Part shown: positions 41,870 through 54,216 of the stretch, piece by piece
How the letters are laid out: each line of letters starts with the position of its first letter
Numbering within the stretch: the stretch's first letter is position 1
Assembly (NCBI GenBank): GCA_935421135.1
Contig: OW285187.1
Location: 6,262,001-6,326,000 of the forward strand
Direction: 5' to 3'
DNA: 64,000 nt
From: Bugulina stolonifera
Lineage: Eukaryota; Bryozoa; Gymnolaemata; Cheilostomatida; Bugulidae
Program-made: the position numbers and the translations under genes
Notes under the pieces: model-generated
Database searches by the model: none
What the model was told of the DNA's origin: nothing
Seen by the model: only the letters and a program-made list of their open reading frames with translations

Positions 41870-42390
41870 GCCTATGTAATTTATAATTATTATTTCAGGG
41901 TTTATGAAGAATTGTCCTGTAGCATACAGGCCGGTGCTACCTGTCTTTTTGAGATTGCTTAGAGTATCAGCAAGGTTGTCCTGTCTTTAAGTCTCGAGTT
42001 GTCCTTGGTAGAAAGTTGTTGTGGTACTAGTTGCAGTTGGTTTTGATAGATCTTGATATGCCCCTAATCTCGGCTCTCATCTGAATGTGACTGTTGTTGC
42101 AGTGTTGCTGGACGAGTTTATCATAGGAGGTGCTCAGTGTTGGGTGCGAGTCTTCATGTGACAGGATGTTCATCAGCAGGTTCACCTTTCAGTTCTTGCG
42201 TCTCTCTTGTAGCAGTAAAAGTCCAAGCTTTTATTTTACATTGTCCAACTGCTGTCTGCCCTCAGATCTTGCGGCCTGGTCCTGAAAATTTTCTTGTGCT
42301 TCAATGTCTTTTTTGAAGCGGGGTCCCAGGCAGCAGCTCCATACTCTAGGTGAGGCAGACAGCAATTTATAGGCTGTGAGTTGAAAATGA
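41870..42390 (-). pseudogene. Dead non-LTR retrotransposon reverse-transcriptase C-terminus
   Basis: On the minus strand the order of decayed motifs matches the end of a CR1/Jockey-like ORF2: a VRPHLEYG-like block shifted in frame (near 42350), then a W(D)PRFKKDIEAQE-like block, then QERRK-like text near 42205, and finally a NNFLPRTTRDLK-like block near 42000. Stops and frameshifts separate the blocks. The family is not resolvable. Confidence 0.55.
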
Positions 42391-42639
42391 TGTAGGCCTA
42401 TTCAGTCTCTTCTGATTAATTATTATGTTTAGATATAATTACAAGAAAATTGAAATTCAAATAAATGATTATATTTATTCTATTTAATCTTAGTTATATT
42501 ATTTACTTTTAGTTTATGTCTGTTATAAAATTTTAATATAGGCCTATTAATCGATTTTATAAATAATTTTATCATTAAAATTATCTCAAGCTGTAATAAG
42601 ATAATGGCAGACCCTCAATTTTGAGTATGTCGGTGGTAT

Positions 42640-43015
42640 TTTATACCACAGCTAGGTGTGTCTTATTTTGTAGTGGTGTGTGAGCTTACCAAGTTCTCAC
42701 CAACACTCTTCAGTTACTGCATGTCATTAACCCAGCGTGAAGCACTGCTACAAGGCCGGAACAGACAGTGCTGGTGCTGCTGTTTTTCACCTGCCCCACC
42801 GTGATGTGGGCTGCTCTTGTATCGAAGAGGGCAGAGGTGGATCTTTATTCTGCATGCAGATGAAATACACACAGGGGACCTCCATTATTTTAAGTCCTGA
42901 TCCGCAGGGACTGATTGGTCAGCCTAAGCCTGGACAGCTTGCCACCGCCGGGAATAGAACCCAGGCTGTCTGGACTAGAGGCAAGTATCTTAACCCCTAA
43001 TCCATACCGACTGAC
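42640..43015 (-). mobile_element. tRNA-derived SINE
   Basis: Read on the minus strand from about 43015, the sequence opens GTCGGTATGGATTAGGGGTT, a slightly decayed A box, passes through CTTGCCTCTAGTCCAGAC, and reaches GGGTTCTATTCCCGG, a near-perfect B box followed by a closing acceptor-stem-like segment. A non-tRNA body follows, containing AATAAAGATCC. The 87-aa plus frame over it is a by-product. The left limit is approximate. Confidence 0.65.
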
Positions 43016-43061
43016 TTCAAGCTGTAATGCTTGACTAATGTAGGCTAAATAAAGATTAACA

Positions 43062-46000
43062 ATGAGGATTACAATGCCACATCATCCACAACTCCATTAC
43101 TTATATCATATCGGAGTTTCTCTAGATCCAGATCACATGCTAGTATGTGAGCATTTTGTTGTTTATGTCAACAAGAATCCCAACACTTGGGTGCTTATGT
43201 TTTAAAGCTGCGGTCCTATGTGTTGATACTGGGAAGCAGCTGAGAGCCATTTTGCTAAATAGCGGTTTATTACCGAATGTCTCATAGCTGATTTGGGTCA
43301 TTGGGTTTGGATTTATCAAATGGTGATTTATGAAGGTTTACATGCCTCATACAAGGATATTGTTGACATGGCCACTCCTCAGCTCTCTAATGAGGAAACC
43401 TGGTTGATATAACCATCCATGTATAATGAGTGTTGCTGGCATCATTTTGTTCAACAAACTATTGCAGACAACTTTTAGCAGGTAAATGCGATATTATTAC
43501 TTAACTATGCTTATTTAACAGTTTCTGGACTGGCTGATAGCATTTAAGAGCCCTGTGGAGACATGGAAGGATGAACCTACCTTTCTATTCATTCAGTTCA
43601 GCGTTATTCTAGGGTCTATACTCAACCTCCTACATGGTGGGTGTTTCAAGCGGTGAGAACTTAATTGGATTACACAATGCCAAAAAGATTATTTAAATAC
43701 TTGTATTTATTGCAGTATGATTTAATATATGGAGTGCTTGGTTATAGATGGGGGTGGACGTGTAAATCAATTACTTGTGATATTTTTAGCCTGGAAGCAT
43801 GGTGGGAGATTTCTACACTTTTGGTGGGCTACAATAATAGTATCTCTGTTTACCGAGTGTGTCTGCTATCTAATTCCAAACATAGACAACTTTTGGCATG
43901 CTCAAGGAGTAATTGGTCTGTTTGGTAAAAGGTTTCCTCTCTATATTGTCCTGGTGTGTAAGTATAAAGAGAATATCATATTTCTTCTTAATTTTCCAAT
44001 AACTTCATTGATCACTGTGTCATTATTTATTATGTTATCAGTGGTTATTGGCAGTGCTAATGTAATGCTTTCTCTTCTGTTACAGATAATCAGTTTTGGT
44101 ACACCTCTTGGGTTGCAGTGTTGAGAGCAAATCTGAAATGGTGGGCGGAGCCATTTGCTGGTATGCTTTTACAGTAAAGTTAAACTTCTCGTGTTACCTA
44201 AAGACATAATCATGTTCATCTACAGTACGTGTAGCATATACAGCATGCACATCTACACAGTATGTACAACTGCAGTATGTGCCTCTACAGTATGGCATCT
44301 AGTTTCAGCATCTATGATTAACTAACTCCAAAGTACAGCATTAATAGGCCTATCTTGCACATTGGCGATTATGTACACTATATTTATGTCTACTAGGCCT
44401 ACATGTACACTTAGATGTAGATATAACAGTTGTTAGCTTTTGTTTTAGTTGGTGCTGCAGTGGTTTTGTTTGATCTACCATATGATATAATGGGGATTAA
44501 GATGCTGTGGTGGACGTGGCACGACACTGATGCCAACATATATGACAGGCACTACTATGTACCTTGGACTTCCTACTATTTCCACTCAGCATTTGTCTCC
44601 GCAATGCTTTTTGTCTTCTTTGGACTTCGTAAGATATTGATGCCAAGCAAGGGGAAGTTTGAAACTGGAAAGTAAGAATTATCATAACTGATCTCTTAAT
44701 ACTATAGTGAAACTTCCATAAACGTTTGCATATGGAAGTTTTCCCCTCTTGCAGTTTTATATGTCTATAGCCTATGCACTATTAAAATACATTGTATATG
44801 TTGTAGTTGTGTCCTGGAATGGCTGTGCACTATACTGTCAGGAGTTCTAGCGATGCCTGTTGGATCTATGCTGTTTTTAATGCTCTTTTACCATCCAATA
44901 CATGATTGGCTGAACGTACACTCGGAGGTGCCAGTGCTAATGTGGCTGGGTACATGTGTGCTTATAACCTGGATGTCTGATAGAAACCCGTCAGGTCCAT
45001 CCAGACAAGGATTCTCCCTTAGTAAGTGAATGTAACTCACAATGACCTCATAAAGACTTTAGCTGTTGTGAGCATCACTTAGTTAGTTTCTCTGGGATCT
45101 ACATGTAGATCCGCGATATGTAACTGTCACTAAAGTTATAAGTACCATAAGTATACAAGTTCTGACTGCTTATAGGGTACATTGACAAAGAATCTCAAAT
45201 TATTGTACAGTATTATCTTCACTACCCTTGCTCTGGTGTTTTTAGATAAACTGTGCAGTATACCAATGTTCAATGTACTACAGCACTACCTCCTCTTCAT
45301 ATTGCTCATGTTTGTTGCCAAACCAGAAGAAGTTAAATCCACAGGACTTCACCAGGCTATTGGTCCATGCAATGTCACTGAGGACACATTCAGTATAAGT
45401 GGATCAGTGAGTCAATATACTGTAATGTTTTGTTAAGGGGTTTGGCCATTCTTTTCATATGCAATTTTTTTCTTCAAGGAGTCAGGGACTCAGTTCCGCA
45501 TCTATTTAAATGTTGCCAAACTTGTGTAGAGGTAATATGTTCTGTACCCTGTGCTAGGCGGTTAGGTGCTGTAGAGGCCTGGGTTCAAACCCTACTACAT
45601 GTACATTTATCCAACATAGCAATTCTCCCTTTGCATATATGTAATATATTAAATCCATAAATAGTTTTGGTAACGACTAGAACATAGTTGCTGCAAAGTG
45701 TTGCAATGGAGTTGTACTCAAATGTATAGATTAACTTTTTCACTACAATTTTAGATTTTGCCAAGGCAAAAGTATTTATGTGTTGAAAATTATGATGAGC
45801 CAATGGACTTCCATTGCCTTCCTGGTGGGCAGCCCCCTGCAGATGGAGCTTCCTGGTACACTATCTGTGGTTTGCCATTTGAGAATGCTATGGTATGTTT
45901 CTTATCACATACACCTATCTTCATTCTGCAGTAATAGTCTCAAAAAGTCTCATTGTATAAAGTGCATCCTTTGAAGTGGGAACTCCCTGATACATCTATT

Positions 46001-46692
46001 CAAGTAGAAAAGTTATTTATCTAAACTCTGAAGCTTTAAGCTCTGAATGGGCAGCTGCTCCCGCTATTTATTATCTGTTTGCTTTCCCTGAATATTGGTG
46101 AAATGTTACATGTAATACCGATTTGTGTTATCAACTTTTTGTAGTTTGAATTTGTGCCCCCTTGATTCTTAGCTTCCCTGCAATACATGTATGTGTAATT
46201 TTACATACAGATGAGACAATTGTTATTATATAGGTCTCTTCACTGGAAATCAATACGCCCTTAACATTGAAAATTTGACTGAATACAATGTGTTGCCTCA
46301 TTTGTAGACTGATTTGAGACCAACATTTACTGATTAGATTTATAAGTATATTTTCCTCAATTCCAAAAATCCCAGATTCTTAGAAGGGTGGGCACTAGTA
46401 TGAGGTAGTCAGGCTACATAGGGATTCAGTCTGTCCACCTCATAATTTGTAAATTACTAATGGCATGTATATCTGTTAGTATGAAGTGTAGTTATTGCTG
46501 CTACAGGAATACAAACTGATAGTATGGTTTTGCTGTGCAATGGGTCTTCTGGTTTACTCTCAAATACTTCTGTTCTCTGGAGATCAACCAACCACCACTC
46601 CACTATCTAAAGCGATGACAACAGTCAAACAGACAACATCCTCCACCTCAAGCAAGAAACAAAATAAAAAGAAGCATCGCAGAGATCAATGA
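43062..46692 (+). CDS. Multi-pass membrane protein, DUF7802-like
   Basis: Function unknown. Supported exons: 43522-43636, 43748-43957, 44086-44160, 44449-44671, 44807-45021, 45246-45406, 45755-45892 and 46507-46692. A first exon 43062-43142 fits in phase with donor GTATGT but is tentative. With it the protein is 467 aa. Several hydrophobic segments are evident (FLFIQFSVILGSILNLL; TIIVSLFTECVCYLIP; SAFVSAMLFVFFGL; GVLAMPVGSMLFLMLF; YLLFILLMFVA; LIVWFCCAMGLLVYSQILL). Between the last two is a Cys-bearing extramembrane part (CVENYDEPMDFHCLPGGQPP, then SWYTICGLPFEN). Conserved-looking blocks are PNIDNFWHAQG and DLPYDIMGIKMLWWTWHDTD. The tail is Lys-rich (KKQNKKKHRRDQ). An N-glycosylation site (CNVTED) precedes the Cys block. 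I recall these blocks from metazoan DUF7802 entries, so the family name needs a search. It is convergent with transketolase. A polyadenylation signal is at 47071. Confidence 0.75.
45545..45602 (+). mobile_element. tRNA-like SINE fragment in intron 6 of the DUF7802-like gene
   Basis: GTGCTAGGCGGTTAGGTGCT resembles an A-box arm, and CTGGGTTCAAACCCTA about 20 bp later is a close B-box match. The tRNA-like part is too short and mispaired for a functional tRNA, and it lies inside the intron between 45406 and 45755. Confidence 0.4.
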
Positions 46693-47532
46693 GGTATAAA
46701 TTTACCATGGTTAGTAGCCTGTTGTAACATTGGGTACCTCATTTGGTGATTTTGAAACTTTATCCTGCATAGATTCTGATTTATTTATAATTTAATGCAT
46801 TTTAGTGGTACATTAATTTTACTACTGTGATTACTACTGTGATTGTAGTGAAATGATATCAATTCTGGAAATTTGCATGTGAATTAATACATGTATGGAG
46901 ATTTACTTTTAAAATATGCCCCAAAGATGCTACTTTTTGGTAGAGGTAAATTTGCTCATTGTCTTGTTTTTTACATTATTATTGATCCTTTTTGAATGGT
47001 TTTGTGGTGATATATTGCAATTATCCCTGAATAGACTGCTTGTTCTTTTTGGGTAACCATTTAATTTACAAATAAATAATTGTAATGATGTTATAATGGT
47101 TTTATAACAACTAAAATTTTCAGTGTAAAATTTTATAAGTTATGTGGTCACACTGGTCAAACTCAGTAGAATATTCCCATACCCTCAACTCTAATAGTGC
47201 TATTAGTAGTTGTCCTCTCCCACTTTGTTGTCACCAGATTTATGTTGTGCACTGCAATTGAACATCTGTATTTGCTAGAAGTGTTTTCACCATGCTTGTC
47301 AGCCCAAGTATGGTGTAAAATTTGTCTATACATACTGTACTTGTAACGTCATATGGTATTTATTACTGTTAATGGAAAACATTATATTCACTATAACATT
47401 ATTGCTATAATATCGTATTTGTAGGTTATCTACCAGTATGTTGTATAGAAATCACAGTACAATAAAACCACGCGATGGAAATGTAAATTTGTACACAAAT
47501 CGAGTTTGTAGGTGGTAGTTTGTCTAAAGTGT
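46693..47532. other. Convergent 3' spacer
   Basis: The stretch contains the 3' UTRs of the DUF7802-like gene (AATAAA at 47071-47076) and of transketolase (on the minus strand AATAAA complementary to 47360-47365). It is AT-rich, and no gene is seen. Confidence 0.6.
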
Positions 47533-50500
47533 TCATGCAGAGAGTATTTGCTGGACAGCCTTGCTGATGCACTTGGCACTGATACCATACATATCCATGA
47601 GAGCAGCTGAGGGTCCACTGCGGGGCAGCTGTCTAACAGCAAGATGTTTGAAGACCAACTTTTCCCCAGCAACTGCAGCCAGTACAGCTTCACCCAAACC
47701 GCCTAAAACACCGCAATGTTAAATCAATGTAATTCACTTTCAAAATGTCTGTTTTTGGAGCAAGAAGAAAAGAGTAAAATGGAGGGAAAAATTTACAGTC
47801 CGTACCTTCTGGATAGTGATCTTCGACTACGACAAGCTTTCCACCAGTGGCCTTGACAGCAGCCCTTAACCCAGCCTCATCGATAGGCTTAACGGAAAAC
47901 AGGTCAATGACTCGAACATTGACACCGGCTGCAGCGAGTTCCTCTGCTGCTGCAAGAGCTTCATGAAGAGTAACACCACCACTCACCACGGTGACAGCAT
48001 CAGCTCCTGATGACTTTACAACCTACAATGTAGAGTACAACACCCTTGTAATCGGTTACAATGCAAGCAGTAGATGTGAACCCATATGGGGATTCGACAT
48101 ATTATATGAATGCTATGCACATTCATAAAATAACATAATATAATATATATATTCAAATACTCGTCAAACTAGTCAGGACTTGCCGCTGTTTTTAAACTGA
48201 GAGTGTTGTCAGAATGAGCATATGATAGAGACATACCACAGAAAATGAATGTGTAAAACTACCGGACTGTGTTATGATGGGAGAGTATCACTTTGTCAAC
48301 ATAAATCTAGACAGTACTATACTGAATTATTGAAAAGTTGAACAATTTTCTTCTGCATCGAGTATCATAGAAATGATGGCAATAGCTCACCTTACACTTG
48401 CCCACTTCAAATGTTTCATCATTAGGGTAGATATTCAGGGTAGCTGGACGTGATGTCCTGGTGTATGTAATCCCCTGGGTGTTAGCAGCAAGTTCTATAG
48501 CTCTCTCTGCTGAGACAGCATCTGAGGGGTAGAACACCGTTGCGCTAGGAATAGCCCTGAACATACCTAGATCTTCCAGAGCCATCTGACTTGGGCCATC
48601 CTCACCTGCAAGTCGGCAAAGGCATGGATAATAAATTTAACCTAGCCATAAAGTACACAGTAAAATCTACAGGTACATACATGACACTGCACACACATGT
48701 GGTAATTATTACGCTAGCATAACATTGCATGCTGACTTGACAGAATATGATGTTAATTTAATTTAATGCGTTTTACATGAATCCTATATATATAGGATTA
48801 TAACCAAACAATGTTGTAATAAGATAACTGAATATCCCAATCGGTTTACATGTTTATAGGATTATCCCATAGTAACCTACCAATAGATACGCCAACATGA
48901 GAGCCAACAAAGTTGACATTAGTAAAAGAAATGGCACCCATCCTAATTTGATCATAGGCTCTTGAGAAGAAAGCAGCAAATGTGCTGCAGAATGCAATAG
49001 TTCTATCACGTGCAGCGGCACCGATGGCTACTCCTACCATGTTCTGTTCAGCAATGAATCCTTGAATAAACTGATAAGGGAACTCGGTCTGCAAATAATA
49101 TATAATATAGCTTGTTGACAAGTAAGGTAAAGTAAAGACTTACACATTCCCCACTCTATAGGATCTTATCAGACATATAAACAGTGCCTTAGAAGACACA
49201 ATGTCTCACTCACCTCTAGATCCATACTGAAGGTAGAGTTCTTCACATCACCATCTACATTAATCACTCTGTTATTGTTCCTACCGAGCTTGAGCAGTGC
49301 AGTGCCGAAAGCCTTTCTTGTAGCAATCTGTCGGCAAAAGAAGAGAACAGCGGGAGTAAATGCAATGTACTAAAATGATACATTCACATGTACATGTATA
49401 TAACACTATGATATAAAAACGGCCCAGTCAATCGGCAAAAATATGCCTCATCTAATTAACATAATTTATTGAACATGGTTGGCAAATTCTGTCACTGCAG
49501 CACATTATCATCAGGTTTTAATTTCTACAGAAATACACATCCATCTACTAATTTGGTATTTAGGGTTAATGACGTGTTGTGTATTACTTTGAAGTAAGTT
49601 TAGTGAACCATGAAGAAGGAGACACTTCTGTACAGTATTATTTATACACATGTAACACGTCTGGATGAGTGTTAGTAGTTGTAGTATATTAAGCTAAACC
49701 CACCTTCTCCCCCTGTTTGTAACTCGGTGGTTCTGAGAGTTTAGCAGTCAGACTGACCACTGGGCAGTCTTCTGCTGGAGCATCTGCAGTTATTCCTGCT
49801 GGTCCATTGTTCTTGATCAGATCCTTGAGTCTAGCCAGTACCTCATCAGACTTGGCACCTAGTGGCTTACCATGCCAGTTCATTTCATCTTCAATACCTG
49901 CAAATTTTCAAGGTATAAACATTTGTATGAAATTTAATTTACATGTTATGCATGTCTTACATAATGTGATGCTATGACTATAGCTATTTTCACATAATAA
50001 TATATTCGTAATAAAAAATGTCAATACAATTAATAATACATGGGAATTACTCTTGTATCTAATGGATATCCACATGCTAAGGATTTTATTAATTAGTATA
50101 AATCTAATAGAAGTGACAGTAACACACAATATCTCAATTTTATGATTTTGTATATATCTACAAATGCACACTGCATTACAATGCAACCCCATCAGCTCCT
50201 AAAAAAATATAAAAAACAGCGTAATAGCAACGTCATGAATGACGTAATAAATTATGCTACTAACAAATGCCTCCATTAAATGCAGTGGTGGATGAACGTA
50301 AATATTTTGATGCTAATAAGTTTACAAGTAGACGCACAATGATTATGTGTTTTTTACAGTTCATTACACAAGGCTAACAGTATGGTATGCAGATTACACA
50401 CTATACTTGTACAAATGAACAACTTGCCCACAAATCCTCTTCCTTTCATCGTCTTGGCTATAATGGCCGTGGGCTGCCCTTCGGTCTTGGAAGCAGTAAA

Positions 50501-53500
50501 CAGCGCTTTATCCAACTCCTGTATATCGTGTCCATCAACTATTATGGCATTCCAGCTGTAAATATGAAGACATTCGTGTGAAAGAAATTGCCAACATTGG
50601 TTAATGCACTACCAGAGTATTAAATGTTGGTTACACAGCCTTATAGATATAGATATTGCCAACCCGAATGCATCCAGACGTTTTCTATAGGTTTCAACGT
50701 CGTGGCCGAGGGAAGTAGAGCCACTCTGGCCAAGTCGGTTTACATCAAATATGGCCACCAAGTTATCCAGCTTGTAATGACTACCAAAGTGAAGGGCTTC
50801 CCAGACAGAACCCTCGGCGGCTTCTCCATCACCGAGGATACAGTAGGTACGGAAACTACAAGCAGTAGATACATGTATTTTATACAACCATGTATGCTAT
50901 GCATGTACTGAATGACCTACTACAAATATCATTCTCCAGCAGAAACGTGCAAGATAGTCAATGACATTGCATAATATTAGTCTAACACAGGTTACTCACA
51001 CACAGTTACATGATGGATGAGGTAACATAGCCCAATGATGCAACAGCATATCCTAATACAAGCTCAGTAGATTTAGGGTATGTTATTTACAGCAGGATGT
51101 TTGCTAATCACTTTTGGTTTGGCGCACTGAGATTATGACACAGTTGATATTGTAATCAATCAATAGTAGCACATAAAAGAGTATGATGTAGATACAGCAT
51201 ATTAACACTGTGTAAAGCAGGGAGAGTCAGCCACTCAAGTGTTATGTAATACTGGGACATAAGCATTATATAAATTATACATACATGCAACATGTTGCTG
51301 GGGTAAATCAGTGAAGTAGTGCAACTACATAATACCTTGATTTGTCCAAGAATTTTCCTACATAAGCCATACCAGCTGCAATACTCAACCCTTGGCCCAA
51401 AGATCCAGTAGCAGCATCAATAAAGTTCAGTCGCTGTAAACAGTGGATATTTCGAGTGATATATGAAACAACAATTTTAAACTCTAATAACTATTTTATT
51501 TACTTTAAAGAGAAACCATCTGACAAGAGTGATAGTGACTAATACAGCACATAGATTCATTATCTTCATACTGCAAAAAAAACACAATATATTTGTTGAC
51601 TCTGGATATTTTCTACATGTACTTACAGGAGTTGGATGGCCTTCCAAATCTGAGTCAATCTTTCTCAACTTCATACATTCCGATTCAGGAAACAGCCCTG
51701 TCTGTGCCCACGCAGCATATAAAGCTGGACAGGCATGTCCCTTGGATAGGATGACTCTGTCAGCATTAGGGGCCCGTGGTGCCGATGTGGAGTATTTCAT
51801 TACATTGAAAAATAGGACGGAGAGGATCTCAGCAATTGAAGCGCTAGAGGTAGGATGCCTAAAATTAAAATTCTATAATTAGAGAAAAGATATATAATGT
51901 AATAAATTCCATACAATAATAATATTCTGCATGAACTGCTCTTGATACAAGTCAAGTAAATACTACTCCACAGACTTTGCAGTAACGTCTCCAATTGTTC
52001 ACCTATTTATATTTTATAGCCAAAGAACCGCTAATAACTAGTGTCTTCTATTATTGTTAATGTACTTTTATGCTAAAGGCTAACATTTCATAATAACACC
52101 CAACGGGTAATGTTAGGTAATCGAGGCCTATTTTATTTTTGTTTAAATATGAATTTGCTGCCAGGCTTATTCATCCGCTAACTTTTCCATTGTAACCAGA
52201 TTACATGTGTTGAATGCTTTACTTAAAAGTCTCAATACTTTCAAGGATGTGCAAATCTATTTGCAAATCAGCCTTAGTAAATAGAAGTCAGCCAAGATTA
52301 AGTTTTAAAAGTGGCAATTTTACAGTGAGAAGAGTGTCTGGGGCGTGAAGCAATGGATCATTTATTGAATTATTGATTCAATTCATTAACTGCAAATTTG
52401 GGGTAGGAATATTAAATTAAACAGTGTCAGTCTAAAGTTGCAAAATCCCAAATAAGCTGAACTTCTAAGTTTAAGTAAGTAATTAAGTTTACGATAAATC
52501 CACTAGTCTATCGCAGCAAACTACAGTTAATATAAATATAACTTAAAGTGCGTTTACACTACACCAACTCCGTCTTTTCTGCCCAACTCCGGCAAAGTTG
52601 GTGTAGTGTAAACACAAAAGTCGGTGTTGGAGATCCCTATTGTCGGAGACCGAGTTGGAGCAACCCAACAGTGCTGGGTTACTCCGACAAGTCGGAGGGT
52701 ATTGACCAATCAGAAATCAGTATTTTAATTATAGCTAGCATCTGTTGTGCAAATCTAGGGTTGGCTCTGGATTATTGATGATAAACCTAAAGCTTTATTA
52801 TGGGAAAAACCTTCCATAGCACTAGCTATTCAAAGCGATACTTACAAAACTTTAATTTGAAGTACATGTATAGTTTTCAAGAGCAAACCACCAACTAACT
52901 ACCAGCCAGTTTACAAATCTAGGATTAGCTGTTGATCATAGATGATGAGTTCAAAGCTTTTTATGCTTATTTACTATAATCACAGTACATGTACACTTGT
53001 ACAAGCATGCTTGCTGATGTGGGTACTGGCAATTGATTGATTGCTTGGTCAACAACTAGTTGGTATAGTGTAAACACGTAGTTGGGAGTCGGAGTTGGTG
53101 TTGGAGGTTGGAGTTGGTGACGGAGTTGGTGTTGGAGTTGGTGTAGTGTAGGCCTAAAAGCACCTTTTTACTTACATGTATTATTACAATATATAATCTA
53201 GCTAGTAACTTATTATAGTCACTTGACCATTAAAACTAATTGTTATAGCACATACATGTATTTATAATAGGCCTATAACTATTCTTACAAGAAAACACAT
53301 AATTTTAAATAAAATTACATTTAAGTGATTTCCATATTTTATGATTATTGATTATAAATATTATTATATCACTGTTTAGTAGTCAAAATACAGTACTATA
53401 TAGGGCCTACATTATATGAGACAAATTACAATGATTTAGTTCATCACAGATCAGCTGAGATAGGATATTTTCTATTGCCAAAACTGTGTCCATTATAGTT

Positions 53501-53872
53501 TTAAACTTCATTTCAATTTTGAATTCATTCTATCATTCTATCTTACTTTCACTTTGAACCTAATTAATTTCTATTTGTATTTTGATGCTTATTAAGTTCA
53601 ACTCCATTACATGTTTAATTTACCTAATAATTAATAACCTAATGAACGATTAATATAATCGCTAGTTTTTAATATAAATAATAATTAATTAAATTATTAT
53701 TAATTATAAATAAAATTCTTGATAAAATAAAAATTAATTCTTATTCTATTGTTTGTAATTGTTACCCCGATTTGCTGGCATTGGTAGACTCTACACTCAA
53801 AACACGAATTTTGTTAGCGATATCCTTCAGTAGTTCGACTCTTTTAGCATCTGGGGTGTGATAAAGATCCAT
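47533..53872 (-). CDS. TKT: Transketolase
   Basis: Transketolase transfers two-carbon units between ketoses and aldoses in the cytosolic non-oxidative pentose phosphate pathway and needs thiamine diphosphate and a divalent metal. Eleven exons: 53872-53766, 51858-51627, 51433-51336, 50855-50664, 50555-50428, 49897-49704, 49327-49214, 49088-48881, 48605-48391, 48022-47806 and 47702-47533, giving 624 aa (human 623). The N-terminus MDLYHTPD parallels the animal enzyme. Seen in order: SGHPTS with catalytic-type His37; KGHACP; the cofactor motif GDGEAAEG (154-161) through DVNR; HGKP; IAEQNM with the catalytic Glu369; [33 protein letters not shown]. All residues I checked are present, so it should be active. 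Exon 5 ends at a GC donor (GCAAGT at 50427-50422). The large first intron (51859-53765) holds a foldback element. Confidence 0.97.
52548..53163. mobile_element. Foldback element in transketolase intron 1
   Basis: The left end GTGCGTTTACACTACACCAA pairs with the right end, which reads GTTGGTGTAGTGTAGGCCTA then AAAGCAC. The inverted core of about 19 bp is exact and the outer bases are near-matches. Extra inner copies of the arm (TTGGTGTAGTGTAAACAC at 52600, TTGGTATAGTGTAAACAC at 53059) and a GAGTTGGTG array near the right end show repeated internal growth. There is no ORF. The length is about 616 bp, and I see no clear target duplication. Confidence 0.6.
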
Positions 53873-54216
53873 GGTGACACACGCGGTAGTATTTTCTCAA
53901 ATGAAGGAAGACCAACTGCACAGAAGATAAATAATAATTGAAAAGAAGGAAGTCTGTGCAAACGCGAGTCGGCTGCGGTGCTTATTGGTCAAAACTAAAG
54001 GACCAGAATGCCACGCGCTCTCGAAATGTTGCGCCGCCAAATAGACTGAACAAACACAATTATGCCCCGACATTATTAGGGAGAATGTAATACCGGAAAC
54101 AACGATATTGGTTTCGATTTAAAATTCTAAGATTAGTCACACGATTTCTCTAATTTGAATGTTTTGACGGAAACTTTTCCTACCATTATAACCAAATTTG
54201 GGTACATGTTGTCACT
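53873..54216. promoter_or_regulatory. Bidirectional promoter of TKT and PPIL2
   Basis: Only 344 bp separate the two start codons. The region is enriched in CpG against its AT-rich surroundings (CGCGAGTCGGCTGCGG near 53961, CCACGCGCTCTCG near 54012, TTGCGCCGCC near 54030) and contains an ATTGG/CCAAT box at about 53984. No TATA box is placed sensibly for either gene. A shared CpG-type promoter is the natural reading. Confidence 0.6.

Larger units (their letters stand above)
38256..43061. other. Repeat-rich intergenic interval
   Basis: No host gene is evident. From the left it holds the glycosyltransferase 3' UTR (AATAAA at 38327), a possible hAT end (39610), a tRNA-like SINE head (40150-40215), a second LTR copy (40248-40964), a dead reverse-transcriptase tail (41870-42390) and a tRNA-derived SINE (about 42640-43015). 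The 118-aa minus frame at 41075-41431 has a normal-looking first half, but I cannot assign it. It may be more transposon sequence. Confidence 0.6.

Noticed and set aside
42980..43015. A genuine tRNA gene on the minus strand
   Set aside because: The A-box arm is mutated and the cloverleaf does not pair. It continues into a long SINE body.
45182..45245. Coding extension of the DUF7802-like gene starting at 45182
   Set aside because: The frame does not match the phase of the preceding exon. The acceptor TTTTTAG at 45244-45245 with donor GTAAGT at 45022 joins cleanly.
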